Assembly: GCA_003254885.1 (NCBI GenBank)
Contig: QANT01008818.1
Span: 1 to 35,850, forward strand
Source: Purshia tridentata
Lineage: Eukaryota; Streptophyta; Magnoliopsida; Rosales; Rosaceae
DNA length: 35,850 nucleotides
Direction of reading: 5' to 3'
The notes under the pieces were generated by a model. That model was given only the letters and a program-made list of their open reading frames with translations. It did not search any database and was not told where the DNA came from. Numbering within the stretch: the stretch's first letter is position 1; every line of letters begins with the position of its first letter. Made by a program: the position numbers and the translations under genes. Shown piece after piece: positions 1 through 11,803 of this stretch.

Positions 1-206
1 AATACAAATAGATTTTTATGAACTTTTTAAAAGTTTTTAAAAATCTTAATTGAATACCATATGACTTTTATAGACTCCTTAACATTTTTAATTGAATACA
101 TATAGATTTTTACGAACTTTTTAAAAGTTTTTAAAAGTCTTAATTGAATATCACATGACTTTTAATTTCCATAAAAGTCTTTTAAAATCCATATACAATA
201 CACCCC
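1..206. repeat. Tandem 94-bp direct repeats, probable end of a MITE-like element
   Basis: A block beginning at 1 is repeated almost unchanged from 95, an offset of 94 bp. Both units share the pattern AATACA, TAGATTTTTA, GAACTTTTTAAAAG, then CTTAATTGAATA. The block runs into a stretch ending near 206 with CAATACACCCC. Read in reverse complement this is GGGGTGTATTG followed by TTTTAAAAGAC runs, which resembles the termini of abundant plant MITEs. The left part is cut by the window edge, so neither the full element nor a target-site duplication can be seen. The MITE assignment is inference; the direct repeat is seen. Confidence 0.5.
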
Positions 207-1319
207 ACTTAATTCAGTCTAGTCCTAACAAAAAAAATAATTAGACCACTATAAAAATTAGTTTAATAAAATAATTCACTTAATTTATTTTTTTAAGATT
301 TATTTAGATGATTAGCTGATGTGTTAAAAATTTCTACTTAGTTTTTTATTTTAAAGTGATAAAACAATTCAAATGCTCAATATGTTTTATAGTAAAAGAC
401 TTCGTCTCCTTTCGAGTTATGACCACTAAAGTACAACTTAGGATGCACTAAGGTACAACTCGATATGTTCTCAGTACGATTTGGAAATTATTAATACATA
501 ACTTGAGATGTTCTTACGTACAAATTTAAAAGTACAACTAATCTATCTATATATTTTTTTTAATAAAATTGAGCTCTCTCATTTAAGCATGAAAAAGTTG
601 TCCTCAACAAGGACATCATACATCTAAGGGGGAGTTTGCTTGATCCATATATGTTTATCACACACAGATAAAGAAAATTAAGCAAGCTTATGAACTACCT
701 ATATCAAGTCATAGGCCACAATTGAAATGAAACAAAACTAAAATGATGCAAGAGAGCTTGAACCTCCTCTACACTTGTATATTTCAACGCTGATTGCTCA
801 AAAGTATGAACGAACACACTAATTATTAGTTATTATATTCAAACACACACTTTAAATTCAGTTGCAAATCTCACTTCAGCAAGCAAAGCTAATGGAGACC
901 AATCATAAGCTTGGAAAAGGACCAAGAACCTCACCCGCACAATCTTGTACGATGACACAAACTCTACAAACATCACTAGCCATTGGAATTGATACATTTA
1001 CATTAACCTTGTAAATATTTAGCAGTGATCTCAACTAATTCACTATTATAATAACTCATGTATATTCATTAATTAATATTTGTAAATTGTACCTAAAGCA
1101 TAAATGTATCGTTTAATGTTGTAACACGTAAATTAATAACAAGTTGTTATGATTGGAGGGAAAAAAATTCGCTAAATAATAAGTGTAGCACTTAATCTAA
1201 AAGTTCCACATATCAAAGTTTGAAAACGCAGCGTTTCGACTCAGACAGAGAGAGGACGAGTCGAGCTTAAATTAACCCTAGAAATCTAACCTTAACCACG
1301 ATCTATGGTAAAATATTTA
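207..1319. other. Intergenic, 5' flank of the DDT-domain gene
   Basis: AT-rich sequence with no ORF or RNA gene that I can support. The last 150 bases are probably the proximal promoter and leader of the gene starting at 1450. A pyrimidine-rich stretch follows at 1363-1431. Confidence 0.5.
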
Positions 1320-1328
1320 GGCGGGAAA
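1320..1328 (+). promoter_or_regulatory. E2F-type site upstream of the DDT-domain gene
   Basis: GGCGGGAAA, the reverse complement of TTTCCCGCC, lies about 120 bp upstream of the ATG at 1450. This is the canonical E2F/DP consensus, common in promoters of plant replication and chromatin genes. The motif is seen; its use is inferred. Confidence 0.45.
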
Positions 1329-1449
1329 ATCCCCAAAATAACACTCCCAACTTCATTTTCCGCAACTCCCTCCATTTCTCACTGAATTTCAGCTTTCCCT
1401 TCGTTTCCTATACCCCCCTCTCTCTCTGCGATTGTCTTGTCCTTGAGGT

Positions 1450-4400
1450 ATGGCCGGAGGTCGTCTGACACGTGCAGCCCTTGCGGCACAGGCGGCGAGC
1501 GAGGTCGTAGGAGAAGAAAAGCGGTCGGTGAACGAAGACGATGAAGTAGTGGTTTTGGACGAAGAAGAAGAAGAAAAAGATCATCTAAAAGGCGAGGTTG
1601 CGAAGCTACGTGAACGATGGGAACTGGCCTCCGTCATCAACTTCTTGACGGTATAGATCCTAATTTGTTGGTTTCCGAGAAAAAAATTTGATTTTTATTT
1701 TCATTTCTCAATATTATTATTAATTTGTGGTAGGTATTTGAGCCAGTGATTGGGAAGGTTGCGAAAATATCAGCGGAAGAGATAGAGATGGGTTTGATAA
1801 CCCCCAGCGGTTCACTTGCTCAGATTCACATTGCCCTTTTGAAGGTTGTTGATTCTTTTACTATTCGTATATTTGCTAGTTTGATCTCACGATTTGCTTC
1901 TTTAGTTGGTCATAGCTGGTGCATTAATGTAAACGTTAATGCATTATTGGTGAAGTAATTTATTGTTTTTTACTGCTCATTGGCACCAAATGAACCTCTG
2001 GTTTGGTGTTTGGTGTTTGGTCTTTTCATTTAACGAGCATTTTGATAACTGCTTATATATTGGATAGTGTTAACTGTGTTAGATGAAGACAAGGGTGAAA
2101 AAATGGTGTTAATTGGTTTCTTTTGTTTACTACATAATATTGGTCCAAGCAAAATTTGTGCATTTGATAAATTTGTGCATTCAATGGCTTGTATTCTTTC
2201 ATTGATTAGTATAGTGTGATACCCATATGGAATAATGGAATATATATGATTTAATTAGTAACCTGATATTTTACTACATATGTTCAGTCTAGTAATGTTG
2301 TTTTACCTAAAGCTTAAATAAACAAAGAATTTGTGTAGATTTTTTTCGGATTAAGAAACAAACAGAATGGTCTTCATAGACTGGGTAGGACTAAATTGAT
2401 TTCAAGTGTCATAAAAGGAAACAATTTGATTTTTTTTTTCAGCTGGTTCTGAAATCTTTATAGACAAAATGTTACTATGTTTATCTTCTTTCATTTTATG
2501 CATTTGATCATCTTCATCTCACAACTCTGTGACCTGCGTTCTTGGCAGGGAATACCACCTGCAAGTAAAACATTGGATGGTTCTGATGCATGGGTGACTG
2601 TGCTTTGTAAGAAACTTGACATGTGGTGGCCATGGGTGAGTCCTTTTAAAGGCTTATAGTCTTTTTACCCCTTCTTGTATGTGGTGTGTGCATAACCTGC
2701 ATCGATATATTTTCTCTTTAATGCAGGTTGCTGAGGGGGAGATTCCACTGAAGGCAGCTAAAGGGTATTGACAATGTGTTAGTTTGACTGTATCTAATCT
2801 GATTTCATTTTTGAAATCAACTTAGGCCATTTTTGCCATTTCTGCTGTTCTTGCAGAGAGGAGATATCTCGTTACAAAGGACTTGATCCAACAAAACGTT
2901 TACTACTCTTAAAAGCACTTTGTGAACTCCGAGCTGATGTATTAAGTCCTGCTCTTCTTTTTTCATGTAGTTTATGTTCTATGTCCGTGTGGTTTTGCAT
3001 GCTTTATAGCCATCAGATGTTCTAACTGTATGTTACCAATTGTGACCCATTGTCATTTACCTGAACATGCCATTATATATTCAAAGTATATGCGTGAGTC
3101 TGTTTTTTTTATTTCCCTTGTTTCTGATTGTTTGATATAAATAATACATTCCTTTTGTTTCCAGCAAGACGATACAGTGGCTTATATTAATGATGCTCTG
3201 AAACAAGGAACTCAAGTTTCTTCCTTCCGCAAAGATAAGATAGGAGGAGATGGAAATGGAACTTCCTATTGGTAAGCTTTTGATATGCAATGCGTTTTAT
3301 ATCTTTGATGGCCCAATCAGTTTCTATACGACTTACCTCATTCATGCCAGGTATGATGGAAATACAATTACTGGTCATAGATTATACAAGGAAGTAACTG
3401 TCCTTGAGTCAAAGACAAAAGCTAGGGGAAAAGGACGTAAAAACCTACCAACTATCAGTTTCCAGTGGGAAACACTAGCAACCAATCTCGAAGGATTTCG
3501 TAAAGTTGTTGTAAGTCAAAATTTTTGTTTATCTTGAGACTAACATCCCTATTTAATTATTCCTTGATGTAATTGCAGGATGAACTCTCATCGAGCAAAG
3601 TTAGAGCAGAAGTTTCTGTTGCTAAGACTGTTGAAACTGATGCTATTCCTGCTCTTGAGAATCTTCAGAAGGTACATTTTTGCAATGCTTTTGTTGCTTC
3701 TAATTTTGAGACTGGGGGCATCACTGTTAGAAGTGAACCTTATGTAACAGTCTTATGCTTGTGTAGTTTGTTTGTCGTTTGTACTAAAAGCTGTTGTATT
3801 CTACAGAAGAAGGAAAGGGCACTGAAAAAGAAACAAAGGCAAGAGAGGCAACTGAATGATTTTAGAAATTCTTATGGTGCAGGAACTACTCGTTCCTGTC
3901 GCAACCGTAGGCCTGTCAGCTACACATTTGGTATGATGCAAATTTTTTTTGGTTAGCTTCTTCTCAGTATGTGACATAGGTCATGATTGAAAATTAGTAA
4001 CCTCCTTATAAACCTAAACTCATTGTTCCAGTAATACTGATTGCATCCAACACTGCTCTTGGGAAGTTTAAGCCTTTAAGGTCTCTTAATGCTTCATATG
4101 TGGTAAAGTTGCAATTTATGTGAAGATTCAGTAATTAGATTACTTTTCTACTCTGTTTTCTAATATGATGTGTGGGAAATTAGAGAAGTTCCAAGGTAAG
4201 CTATGAACTTGAGAACAACTATTTTAATTTCCTTATGTAGAAACAAATGATGATAAGTTTATTTTGGATGTATCTCGGTACCTACCACTCCTTACTTCCT
4301 TATCTTTACATTATAATATAGATTTGTCTTGAAAAATGTGCAGATGAGTATGACCGGGCCATTCATGAGGCTATAAAAGTAACAAAGTAAGATTTATGTT

Positions 4401-5626
4401 ATGTGACTATATGTCTACCTGTACTTATTAATACTTGATTGTCCTTCTTGCTGTATTGCTGCTGTAGGATGTGTTGTGATAATCCTTAAGTATTGTTTAA
4501 TTGGTGCACCATAAACACGTACATGAATAAGAGAAGCATGACTTTATTTGATGCTATATTTGATTTTCTATGTTTCATGGTTCACCCCATTATCACATAT
4601 AGACCACATGGTTGCTTTATCAGGAGTTGTTTAATGCCTCACTGGGTGAAAGACTTCTGATAATTGATGAATTATGAAAAACTGGGAAACTTATTCCAAT
4701 AAGTTGGATGGTATTCCATCCAACCCTGGGTGCATACACTCCTGTTGGGGCCACCATCACCCAATTCTGCAATCGACATTCGATGGAGTTGGGGGTTTGT
4801 CCTGGCCATCCGGATTGGTGGGTCTACACGTGCCCTCGTGATTAGTTGGGTCAAAGATCCGGATACCTGAGTCATCAATAAAAATAAATAAATAAATAAC
4901 CCTTCAAGGATTATTTTCATAATTTTCTTTGTCTTCCCGTGACTCTAAAACTTATTCTTGATGTTGATACGATTCTGTTTGTGACTTTGCCTTCTTGTTT
5001 CGTTCCACATTATATGAATCCTTCTACCAATTTGTAAATTTTGCCTGTGGTTCAGTAAGAGGAAAACTACTGAAGACAAAAGGCAAGAAGGGAAGCATAG
5101 AAGAAGAAATGACATTGCCACCAATGATGCCTCAGAGAGAGACACAAACTCAGAAGGCTACTCGGATAAAAAAAGTGATTCCATGAACACTGACACCAAC
5201 CATTCTGGTAAGAAGGATGACTCCATGAGTAGTGACACTGACAGTGACATGCTCCAAGAATTTCATAGTGATGACGACGATAACAATTGGGGTGACACAA
5301 AGGAGGAAGATAATGGTGATCATAGTGAGTCGGGGAATTCTGAAATAGACAAGAACCATGCTCAGACTGATAGTATTGCCCAGAAGCCTATGGGTGTGCG
5401 CTGGAGTACAAGACTAGCTCATGGCACTAGCCATCAAGCTGTGGAAAACAGAGACTTGAGCTCAAAGAATAGGTCTAGACAAAGACCCATCCTTAACTCT
5501 GCCCTCGATTCTGTTGTAGTACAAGACTCCGATGATGAAAACTCAGTGGGACATGCAAACAGTGGGATGTCAGGGAATGAAAACCCATCTCCAGTTACTG
5601 ATCCAAAAGAGGTCAGTGAAAGGTGA
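1450..5626 (+). CDS. DDR4: DDT domain-containing protein, DDR4-like (ISWI-associated chromatin factor)
   Basis: Eleven coding exons join in frame to 538 aa: 1450-1650, 1734-1844, 2549-2635, 2727-2764, 2857-2938, 3165-3271, 3351-3510, 3579-3671, 3807-3930, 4344-4386, 5056-5626. All introns are GT-AG. Residues 1-50 contain a short basic stretch and an acidic run of Glu. Residues 55-115 form the DDT domain (WELASVINFLTVFEPVIGKV, then AQIHIALLK). A WHIM1-like helix follows near 150-173 (LDPTKRLLLLKALCELRAD). A lysine/arginine-rich segment near 295-315 precedes a long Ser/Asp/Glu-rich tail from about 370. In Arabidopsis, DDR proteins join CHR11/CHR17 ISWI remodelers and affect nucleosome spacing and silencing. 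Nuclear location is inferred from the family. The start is the first ATG after a pyrimidine-rich leader. Introns 1845-2548, 3931-4343 and 4387-5055 are long; the last holds a possible insertion. The symbol rests on similarity to Arabidopsis At1g18950; a paralogous DDR is possible. Confidence 0.88.
4670..4924. mobile_element. Possible small insertion in the last DDT-gene intron
   Basis: A GC-richer block inside intron 10 is bounded by an 11-bp perfect inverted repeat, AATTATGAAAA at 4670-4680 and TTTTCATAATT at 4914-4924. Inside are a short palindrome (GTTGGATGGTATTCCATCCAAC split around TATT, near 4703-4724) and an AAAT-type tail at 4878-4900. The inverted repeat suggests a MITE; the A-rich tail suggests a SINE. 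Neither is proven, and the short inverted repeat could be chance in AT-rich DNA. Confidence 0.3.
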
Positions 5627-6614
5627 AAGTCTTCTGAAGATAAACGTAATATACAAGTCAGTAAGCAGCATGAGATGCCTTTCATCAAATTTTGTATTAC
5701 AGAGGAAATTTTGGAACACGTGTTTGTAAATGCAAAAGGTGAACTTGGTATTTTTACCATGGTATGTTCCAGAAATTGATGTAGTAATACTTGTTTATGC
5801 AAGTGTTGGTTTCAGCCAAATCTTGTCAGCTTGACTGGATCGTTTCTCAATTTTTATGTTTTGGTGAAGCGAGTAAAGTCAGCAAGTGGCAACACACTTT
5901 AACCTCAAGTTACCCCCATGTTATTCATTCAACTCACCTTATCAATGCTGCTGATGATATTTTGCAGATTGATGAAATATGGCATATGTTAATTTATTCA
6001 AACCCGTAATTGTGAAATAACAATAGAATCATTTTTCCAAATTTTTTTCCCATCTACCTCACATAAAGTGGTCCATAATTTCACGAATCCTACCCCATTC
6101 ATTGAGTCCATAAGTTCTAAGACATACTCTTTAGAAAATGATAATACTAGAGTTTTTTTTCAGCTTAATTACAAATAAATTAATAAAAAATTTTATAATT
6201 ACATTTTAATCAATTTATTTCTTTATAATTTCATTTTAGTCACAACTATTCAATGGTAGATTGGACAATTTAGTGACTAAAGTGATATATAATTTAAAAC
6301 TTATTGACTTTTATGGAAAAATAAAATTTACATTAATCATTATGTAATATTAAAATATTTTTATTAGTTTAAATGTAACTTGCTATTTTTTATTTTTATT
6401 TTTAATTACCAAATAATGGAATATGGCAGCTCCAAACTCTCATAATCTCATTCTGCTTCCTTTGTTTTTGGCATTTAAATTTGGGAACTCTCCAATACTA
6501 TGAACACAAGTACCACTCACTATTTGAGTATCTGATTCATCTTCTCTCTTCGTTTTATAACAATTTTTTTTTGGAGTTTTTTTTATAAAAAGCTGAAAAA
6601 CACACACTAACCCA
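5627..6614. other. 3' flank of the DDT gene and intergenic spacer
   Basis: The first few hundred bases are probably 3' UTR of the DDT-domain gene. From about 6060 the sequence is AT-rich with poly-A and poly-T runs. I see no coding exon, RNA gene or clear repeat. Confidence 0.5.
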
Positions 6615-6650
6615 TTGGGCCATTTTGTTTCTCAAAATAATCTATGGGCC
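6615..6650 (+). promoter_or_regulatory. Two TGGGCC (site II) motifs upstream of the AspRS gene
   Basis: TGGGCC occurs at 6616-6621 and 6645-6650, about 200-230 bp upstream of the synthetase ATG. Site II elements (TGGGCC/T) bind TCP factors and are frequent in promoters of plant translation and ribosomal genes, which fits the downstream gene. A CT-rich patch with CTCACT repeats (6714-6765) follows and may lie in the core promoter or leader. Confidence 0.45.
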
Positions 6651-6848
6651 ATAGCTGCTGGTTTTAGACATTTACCCGCCCGAACGTGCCCAACAAGAAA
6701 ACTCACCGCATACTCTCTCTCTCTCACCAAAAATAAACTCTCACTCTCACTCTCACTCTCGATCTTCTTCTTCAAGTGTGCAACTCACAAAAACCTAAAT
6801 CACAAAACCAACGCATTCTCATATCTCACTCCGATTCTGAACCAAACG

Positions 6849-9800
6849 ATGTCGTCCGCATCTCAAACTCCCTCCGAGCCGCCACACGACGGCGAAGACT
6901 TGAACTCCTCCGTGAGCAAGAAGGCCGCAAAGAAGGAAGCCGCCAAGCAAGAGAAGCTCCGCCGCCGTCAAGAGCAAGAAGCCTTAGCTGCCGCGGCTCG
7001 CAACCTCGCCATGGAGGAAGAGGACCCACTCAAAGCCAACTACGGCGACGTTCCGCTCAAAGAGCTCCAATCCAAGGACGTCTCTGACGTCAGCAAATGG
7101 ACGGAGGTCGGCGCGCTGACGGAGGCGTTGAAGGACCGGATGGTGCTACTACGAGGGCGAGCGCAGACGATCCGAGCCGTGGGGAAGAACATGGCGTTTG
7201 TGGTGGTGAGAAAGAAGGGGTTCACCGTGCAGTGCGTGGCGACGGTGCAGCCCGATGTGGTGAGCCGGCAGATGGTGAAGTACGTCGCGGGTTTGAGCCG
7301 CGAGTCCTTCGTTGACATTCAAGGCATTGTATCTGTTCCTGAGGTTGCAGTAAAAGGCACTACACAACAGGTTTTTTTATTTTTTTTATTTTTTAATTTG
7401 AAAGTTCAATTAAAATCTGAATTAACTAAGTAGTGAATGATTGTAATTTTGGCTGTTGTAATTAATTGCTGCAGGTGGAGGTTCAGGTGAGAAAACTGTA
7501 TTGTGTAAATAAGGCCTCCGTCCTACCTATTAACATTGAGGATGCTGCTCGAAGTGAAGTCGAAATCGAACAAGCTTTGCAGGTACAATGACCATCAATA
7601 GAGTAAGATAAGAGCTTTTATGATTTGTGTTACTGAAGAAGCTTTGTCAAGTATTTGGGTTTTTATTGGGCCATTTTTTGGGTTTAGGCTGGAGAAAGAC
7701 TTGTACGTGTTAATCAGGATACCCGATTGAATTATAGAGTACTTGACATTCGTACACCGGCTAATCAAGGGATATTCCGCATCCAGAGTCAAGTTGGAAA
7801 TGTAAGTTTTGTAACATATTTGGATATGGTTTGTATTTATTGTATTAATTCTCTCTAAGTTTGAGAAAGTTTGTTGTTAATGTTTAATTGTGTATGGAAT
7901 TGCTTGTGTCGTTGTGCAGATCTTTAGGCAGTTCTTGTTATCTGAAGACTTTTTTGAAATCCACACTCCAAAATTGATTGCGGGTTCAAGTGAAGGAGGT
8001 GCTGCTGTTTTTAGACTCGACTACAAGGGGCAAGCTGCCTGCCTTGCCCAGTCACCTCAGCTTCACAAGCAGATGGCTGTCTGTGGTGACTTTGACCGTG
8101 TTTTTGAGATTGGTCCTGTTTTTAGAGCCGAGGACTCCTATACTCACAGACATTTGTGCGAATTTACCGGTCTTGATGTTGAAATGGAGATCAAGAAGCA
8201 CTATTCTGAGGTAGAATTTGAATGTTTGAGGCCTTTTTATCCTTAGCACCCGATTATGATGGTGGATGTAATTTACTGAGCAGTCATATGCTTGTTTGTG
8301 CAGGTGATGGATATTGTTGGCCGTTTATTTGTTACAATGTTCGACAGTTTGAACAAGAATTGTGAGAAGGAACTTGAAGCTGTTGGGAGACAATATCCAT
8401 TCCAACCATTGAAGGTCATGATTCTTATTTATTTTTAATTGACATAATATTTGGAATGTGATGTGTTCGGTGCTGCATGGTCATGTGCCTAAAATATTTA
8501 TCTCTATTCTTGTTAATGTCCTATTTTATTTGGAATCTGATATTTGGCATTTCTTAAATCTGCAGTACTTGCCAGAGACTCTGCGACTTACATTTGAAGA
8601 AGGTGTTAAAATGCTCAAGGTTAGGAATAATATTGCTACTGAATTAAGTAGAAAATTATATGGATGGTTGTAAACTCTGATAGAGCTGTCTCTCATGGTT
8701 CTAGAGGCAGCATCATTACTAAGAATCCTTGAAGTTAAAGAGGGGATAGGATATTCATACCAACTTGATCTTTCATTTGGTGTAGTTATTTTGTAGTCAG
8801 GATTAGGAGGGTTTTAGAAGGAGTCGCTAGCATCATGGAGGCATTTCTGCTAAGTCAGAAACCTGTGGCCATGAGTTGATGGAAACAATCAACAAAATAG
8901 GTAGTGTGGAGGTATGTGGATCTGCAACTGCTTTGTTCGTCTATGTGTAGGCCAGTCACCAGTGTGGTGATTGAGGGAGAGGAGGATTTTCCTTTGCATT
9001 TTATTAATTAAGCTGAATATTTCTTTCTTTTTTTATTCTAACTAAACTAGTCTATCGATTTTTTTAGCACGTATGGTTCTTATGTATAGTAATGCTAAAA
9101 CATGCATGACCTGCTTTCAGTTGCGGAATTTTCTTTCTTCTCTTTATATTAAGTTTGACTTGCTTGTCCAGGATGCTGGTGTTGAAGTAGATCCTATGGG
9201 GGACCTAAACACTGAGTCTGAAAGAAAATTGGGCCAACTGGTTTTGGAGAAGTAATCTTAATTTTTTTTGTTTTGTATCTATTTATATTAATTATTTTGT
9301 ACTTCTCTTTTTAGTTTGTTTTCTTATTAATTAATTCTGTAGTTATTATAAATGTTTGAACTAGGTTTTACTTGATTATAGGTATGGCACCGAGTTCTAC
9401 ATACTCCACCGCTATCCTTTGGCTGTCAGGCCATTCTATACAATGCCTTGCTATGATAGTCCTGCTTACAGTAATTCATTTGACGTTTTTATTCGAGGTA
9501 AGTCATCAATGGTTTTATCAGTATTATTGTTGCCTTTATATCTTGTTTGAATTTGCTAGTTTGATTTTGATACCTAGGCTGGTACTCCCTTTCATAAAAG
9601 AATATCATATGTTATGGATAATATCTTATGTGAGCAGGTTATGCTATGTATATTTGGGGACTCCATTATACACTGAACAATTTTTTGTGAGAGAAATTCT
9701 GGATGATCATTCACTTGATTTGAATCTAATTACGTATTTTCCATCTGCCAGGTGAAGAGATAATTTCAGGGGCACAACGTGTCCATGTACCAGAATTCTT

Positions 9801-10723
9801 GGTTGAACGTGCACAGGCATGCGGCATTGATGTTAAAACGATATCAACATATATTGATTCTTTCAGGTACTCTTATGTTTTGTTCCCTATGTTATTTTTT
9901 AGAATGTTCTAGTTAAAAGCAGCCACTTCCCCTACATGTTGATTATGGCATACAAATTGACTTCCTACAAAAGCTATGTCCAACTGAAAACACATCATTT
10001 ATACAGTAATTGGAAGGTGAAAATAGGCATCTTTAGTAAACTAACACATATTTCATAAATATCTGTTTTGAAATATATGCTCAAACCTCAATGTACGATT
10101 GGAAAATTATCTCAAATGCATTTTGTTAGTATCTCATACACTTTTATTATCTGTAAACTTCAATCTGTGTCGTGAATTTTCATCATTCACCTATATCTTC
10201 ATTTTCATTCTTGTTGACAAGATGCATATGCTATTACAGTTTTCTTAAAACTGTAAAACGGGTGAACCATCATAATTGATAGTTTATGTCAGATGATTTA
10301 TGCTGATTCCTAGGGACATGGAGCTTAATGTACGCACTTGAAAATTTTCTCGAGTGACATCAGTTGGTTAACCAGATAACCAAACCTGCTGATGTATAAA
10401 GTAATGCAATTATTGAAATTGATGCATTCCCTCTTATCTGGATCAGAATTCTTTTATGCACCATGCATTCTTCTTTTCCTTGAATACAGGATTACATGAT
10501 TCTTGAAATTCCTTGAATTATGCTGCTCAATATTGTTTAGCTACCTAGGTTCCTTTGCCCCAGACTGTTAAATAAATCTTATGATGCCTCTTGCAGATAC
10601 GGTGCACCTCCACATGGAGGATTTGGAGTAGGGCTGGAGCGTGTTGTGATGCTCTTCTGCGGGTTGAATAACATACGCAAGACTTCTTTGTTCCCTCGCG
10701 ATCCACTTAGGCTTGCCCCATAA
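6849..10723 (+). CDS. IBI1: Aspartate--tRNA ligase, cytoplasmic (AspRS; IBI1 type)
   Basis: Charges tRNA-Asp with aspartate in the cytosol. Ten coding exons join in frame to 545 aa: 6849-7370, 7475-7582, 7688-7801, 7920-8210, 8304-8414, 8566-8619, 9172-9251, 9382-9497, 9752-9866, 10597-10723. Introns are GT-AG. Residues 23-45 form a Lys/Arg-rich helix typical of eukaryotic cytosolic class IIb synthetases, which aids tRNA binding. The OB-fold anticodon-binding domain starts near 97 ([19 protein letters not shown]). The class II core follows from about 235, with QSPQLHKQ near 292-299, motif 2 FRAED at 316-320 and motif 3 GVGLER at 514-519. The C-terminal [11 protein letters not shown] is a family signature. 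The start at 6849 gives the expected N-terminus; upstream in-frame sequence (from 6615) lacks an ATG and looks like leader. In Arabidopsis the orthologue IBI1 perceives beta-aminobutyric acid and primes defence; that role here is inferred from homology. Confidence 0.95.
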
Positions 10724-11803
10724 TATGGTCAAACAGCGATGCACACTTTTTACTGAGTTTTTGGGGGAATTGTTTGTTTAGAGAATGTGAAAACATACCA
10801 AATTTTTGATACCGTTTCCTCCATTCTCTATAGACAAATAGATTCAGATTTAGCATTGCCATTCCCTTTGGTACCAAGCGTTTCTTCATTTGCTCGAATT
10901 ATGTTACAACTTACAACTTACGAATCAAGCTACAAATCCTTTTGATTTAATGATAGGAGGTCTTATTGATGTTTCATTCCATAATGTGAATGGAAAGATT
11001 GTATGCATCGACCTATCTATATGGCAAGCAGTGTGCTCATCTCATGGACACTGCAGCTTTATGTTCAGCTACCTTATCTTTTAAGATAGATTACCTTCTT
11101 TCCTCCACATCTTCATCGAAATCACAGCATCGCTTCTCTTTCGTTCAAGTGAGTGACATAAGCGAAGTGCTTTCGAAACTATTAACCATTACACTTTTGA
11201 GTTTCTTTTTTATATTTGTATATATGAATATTTATCAAGTATTTTTTTTGTTCCCGGACATGGTGACAAACCTGATCCAACCACAATTGAACGGATTTGA
11301 AGAATAATAGAACAAATGCAAGCCACAATTGTCTTTTTCTTTTGCACGAATCCTTTGCTATCAGCTCTCCAGGTGCACCACGATATTTGGATCTTATGGA
11401 CGATTGCTCGGTGCGTCGTACCTAAATATTCTCAGCATTTCTGCCCTCTTTCTATTTCCTTTTTAAAGAACAAAGGAGACATGTTTAATTCTTTTCTTTA
11501 AGCATCTTCAATTGATTATGGGTTTGATCCCAGATAGTTGTTATCATGAATAATTACTAAATAAATACACACATGGCATTGAATACCAACTCTCCGGATT
11601 TTAACTTTCACATTAGGTTTTAGAGCAATTATATGATGTCATCACTGATCAAAGATTCAAAAAGCATATAAAACAATGGATTTTTGAAACCAGCCCTTTC
11701 TCATTGGTAAAGAAATCATGGGGAAAACCCAAAGACACTAATTACATTATCTGGTCAACTACTAATAACAATCTAATAATTTAGAAAAAAAATTATGTTA
11801 CAG
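10724..11803. other. Convergent intergenic region between AspRS and DCAF1
   Basis: The AspRS (+) and DCAF1 (-) stop codons face each other about 1.08 kb apart, so this spacer should hold both 3' UTRs and polyadenylation signals. I see no coding exon or RNA gene in it. Confidence 0.55.

Noticed and set aside
6615..6848. In-frame N-terminal extension of AspRS beginning at 6615
   Set aside because: It has no ATG (the codon at 6615 is TTG), contains CT-rich leader-like sequence and promoter motifs, and the family N-terminus fits the ATG at 6849.
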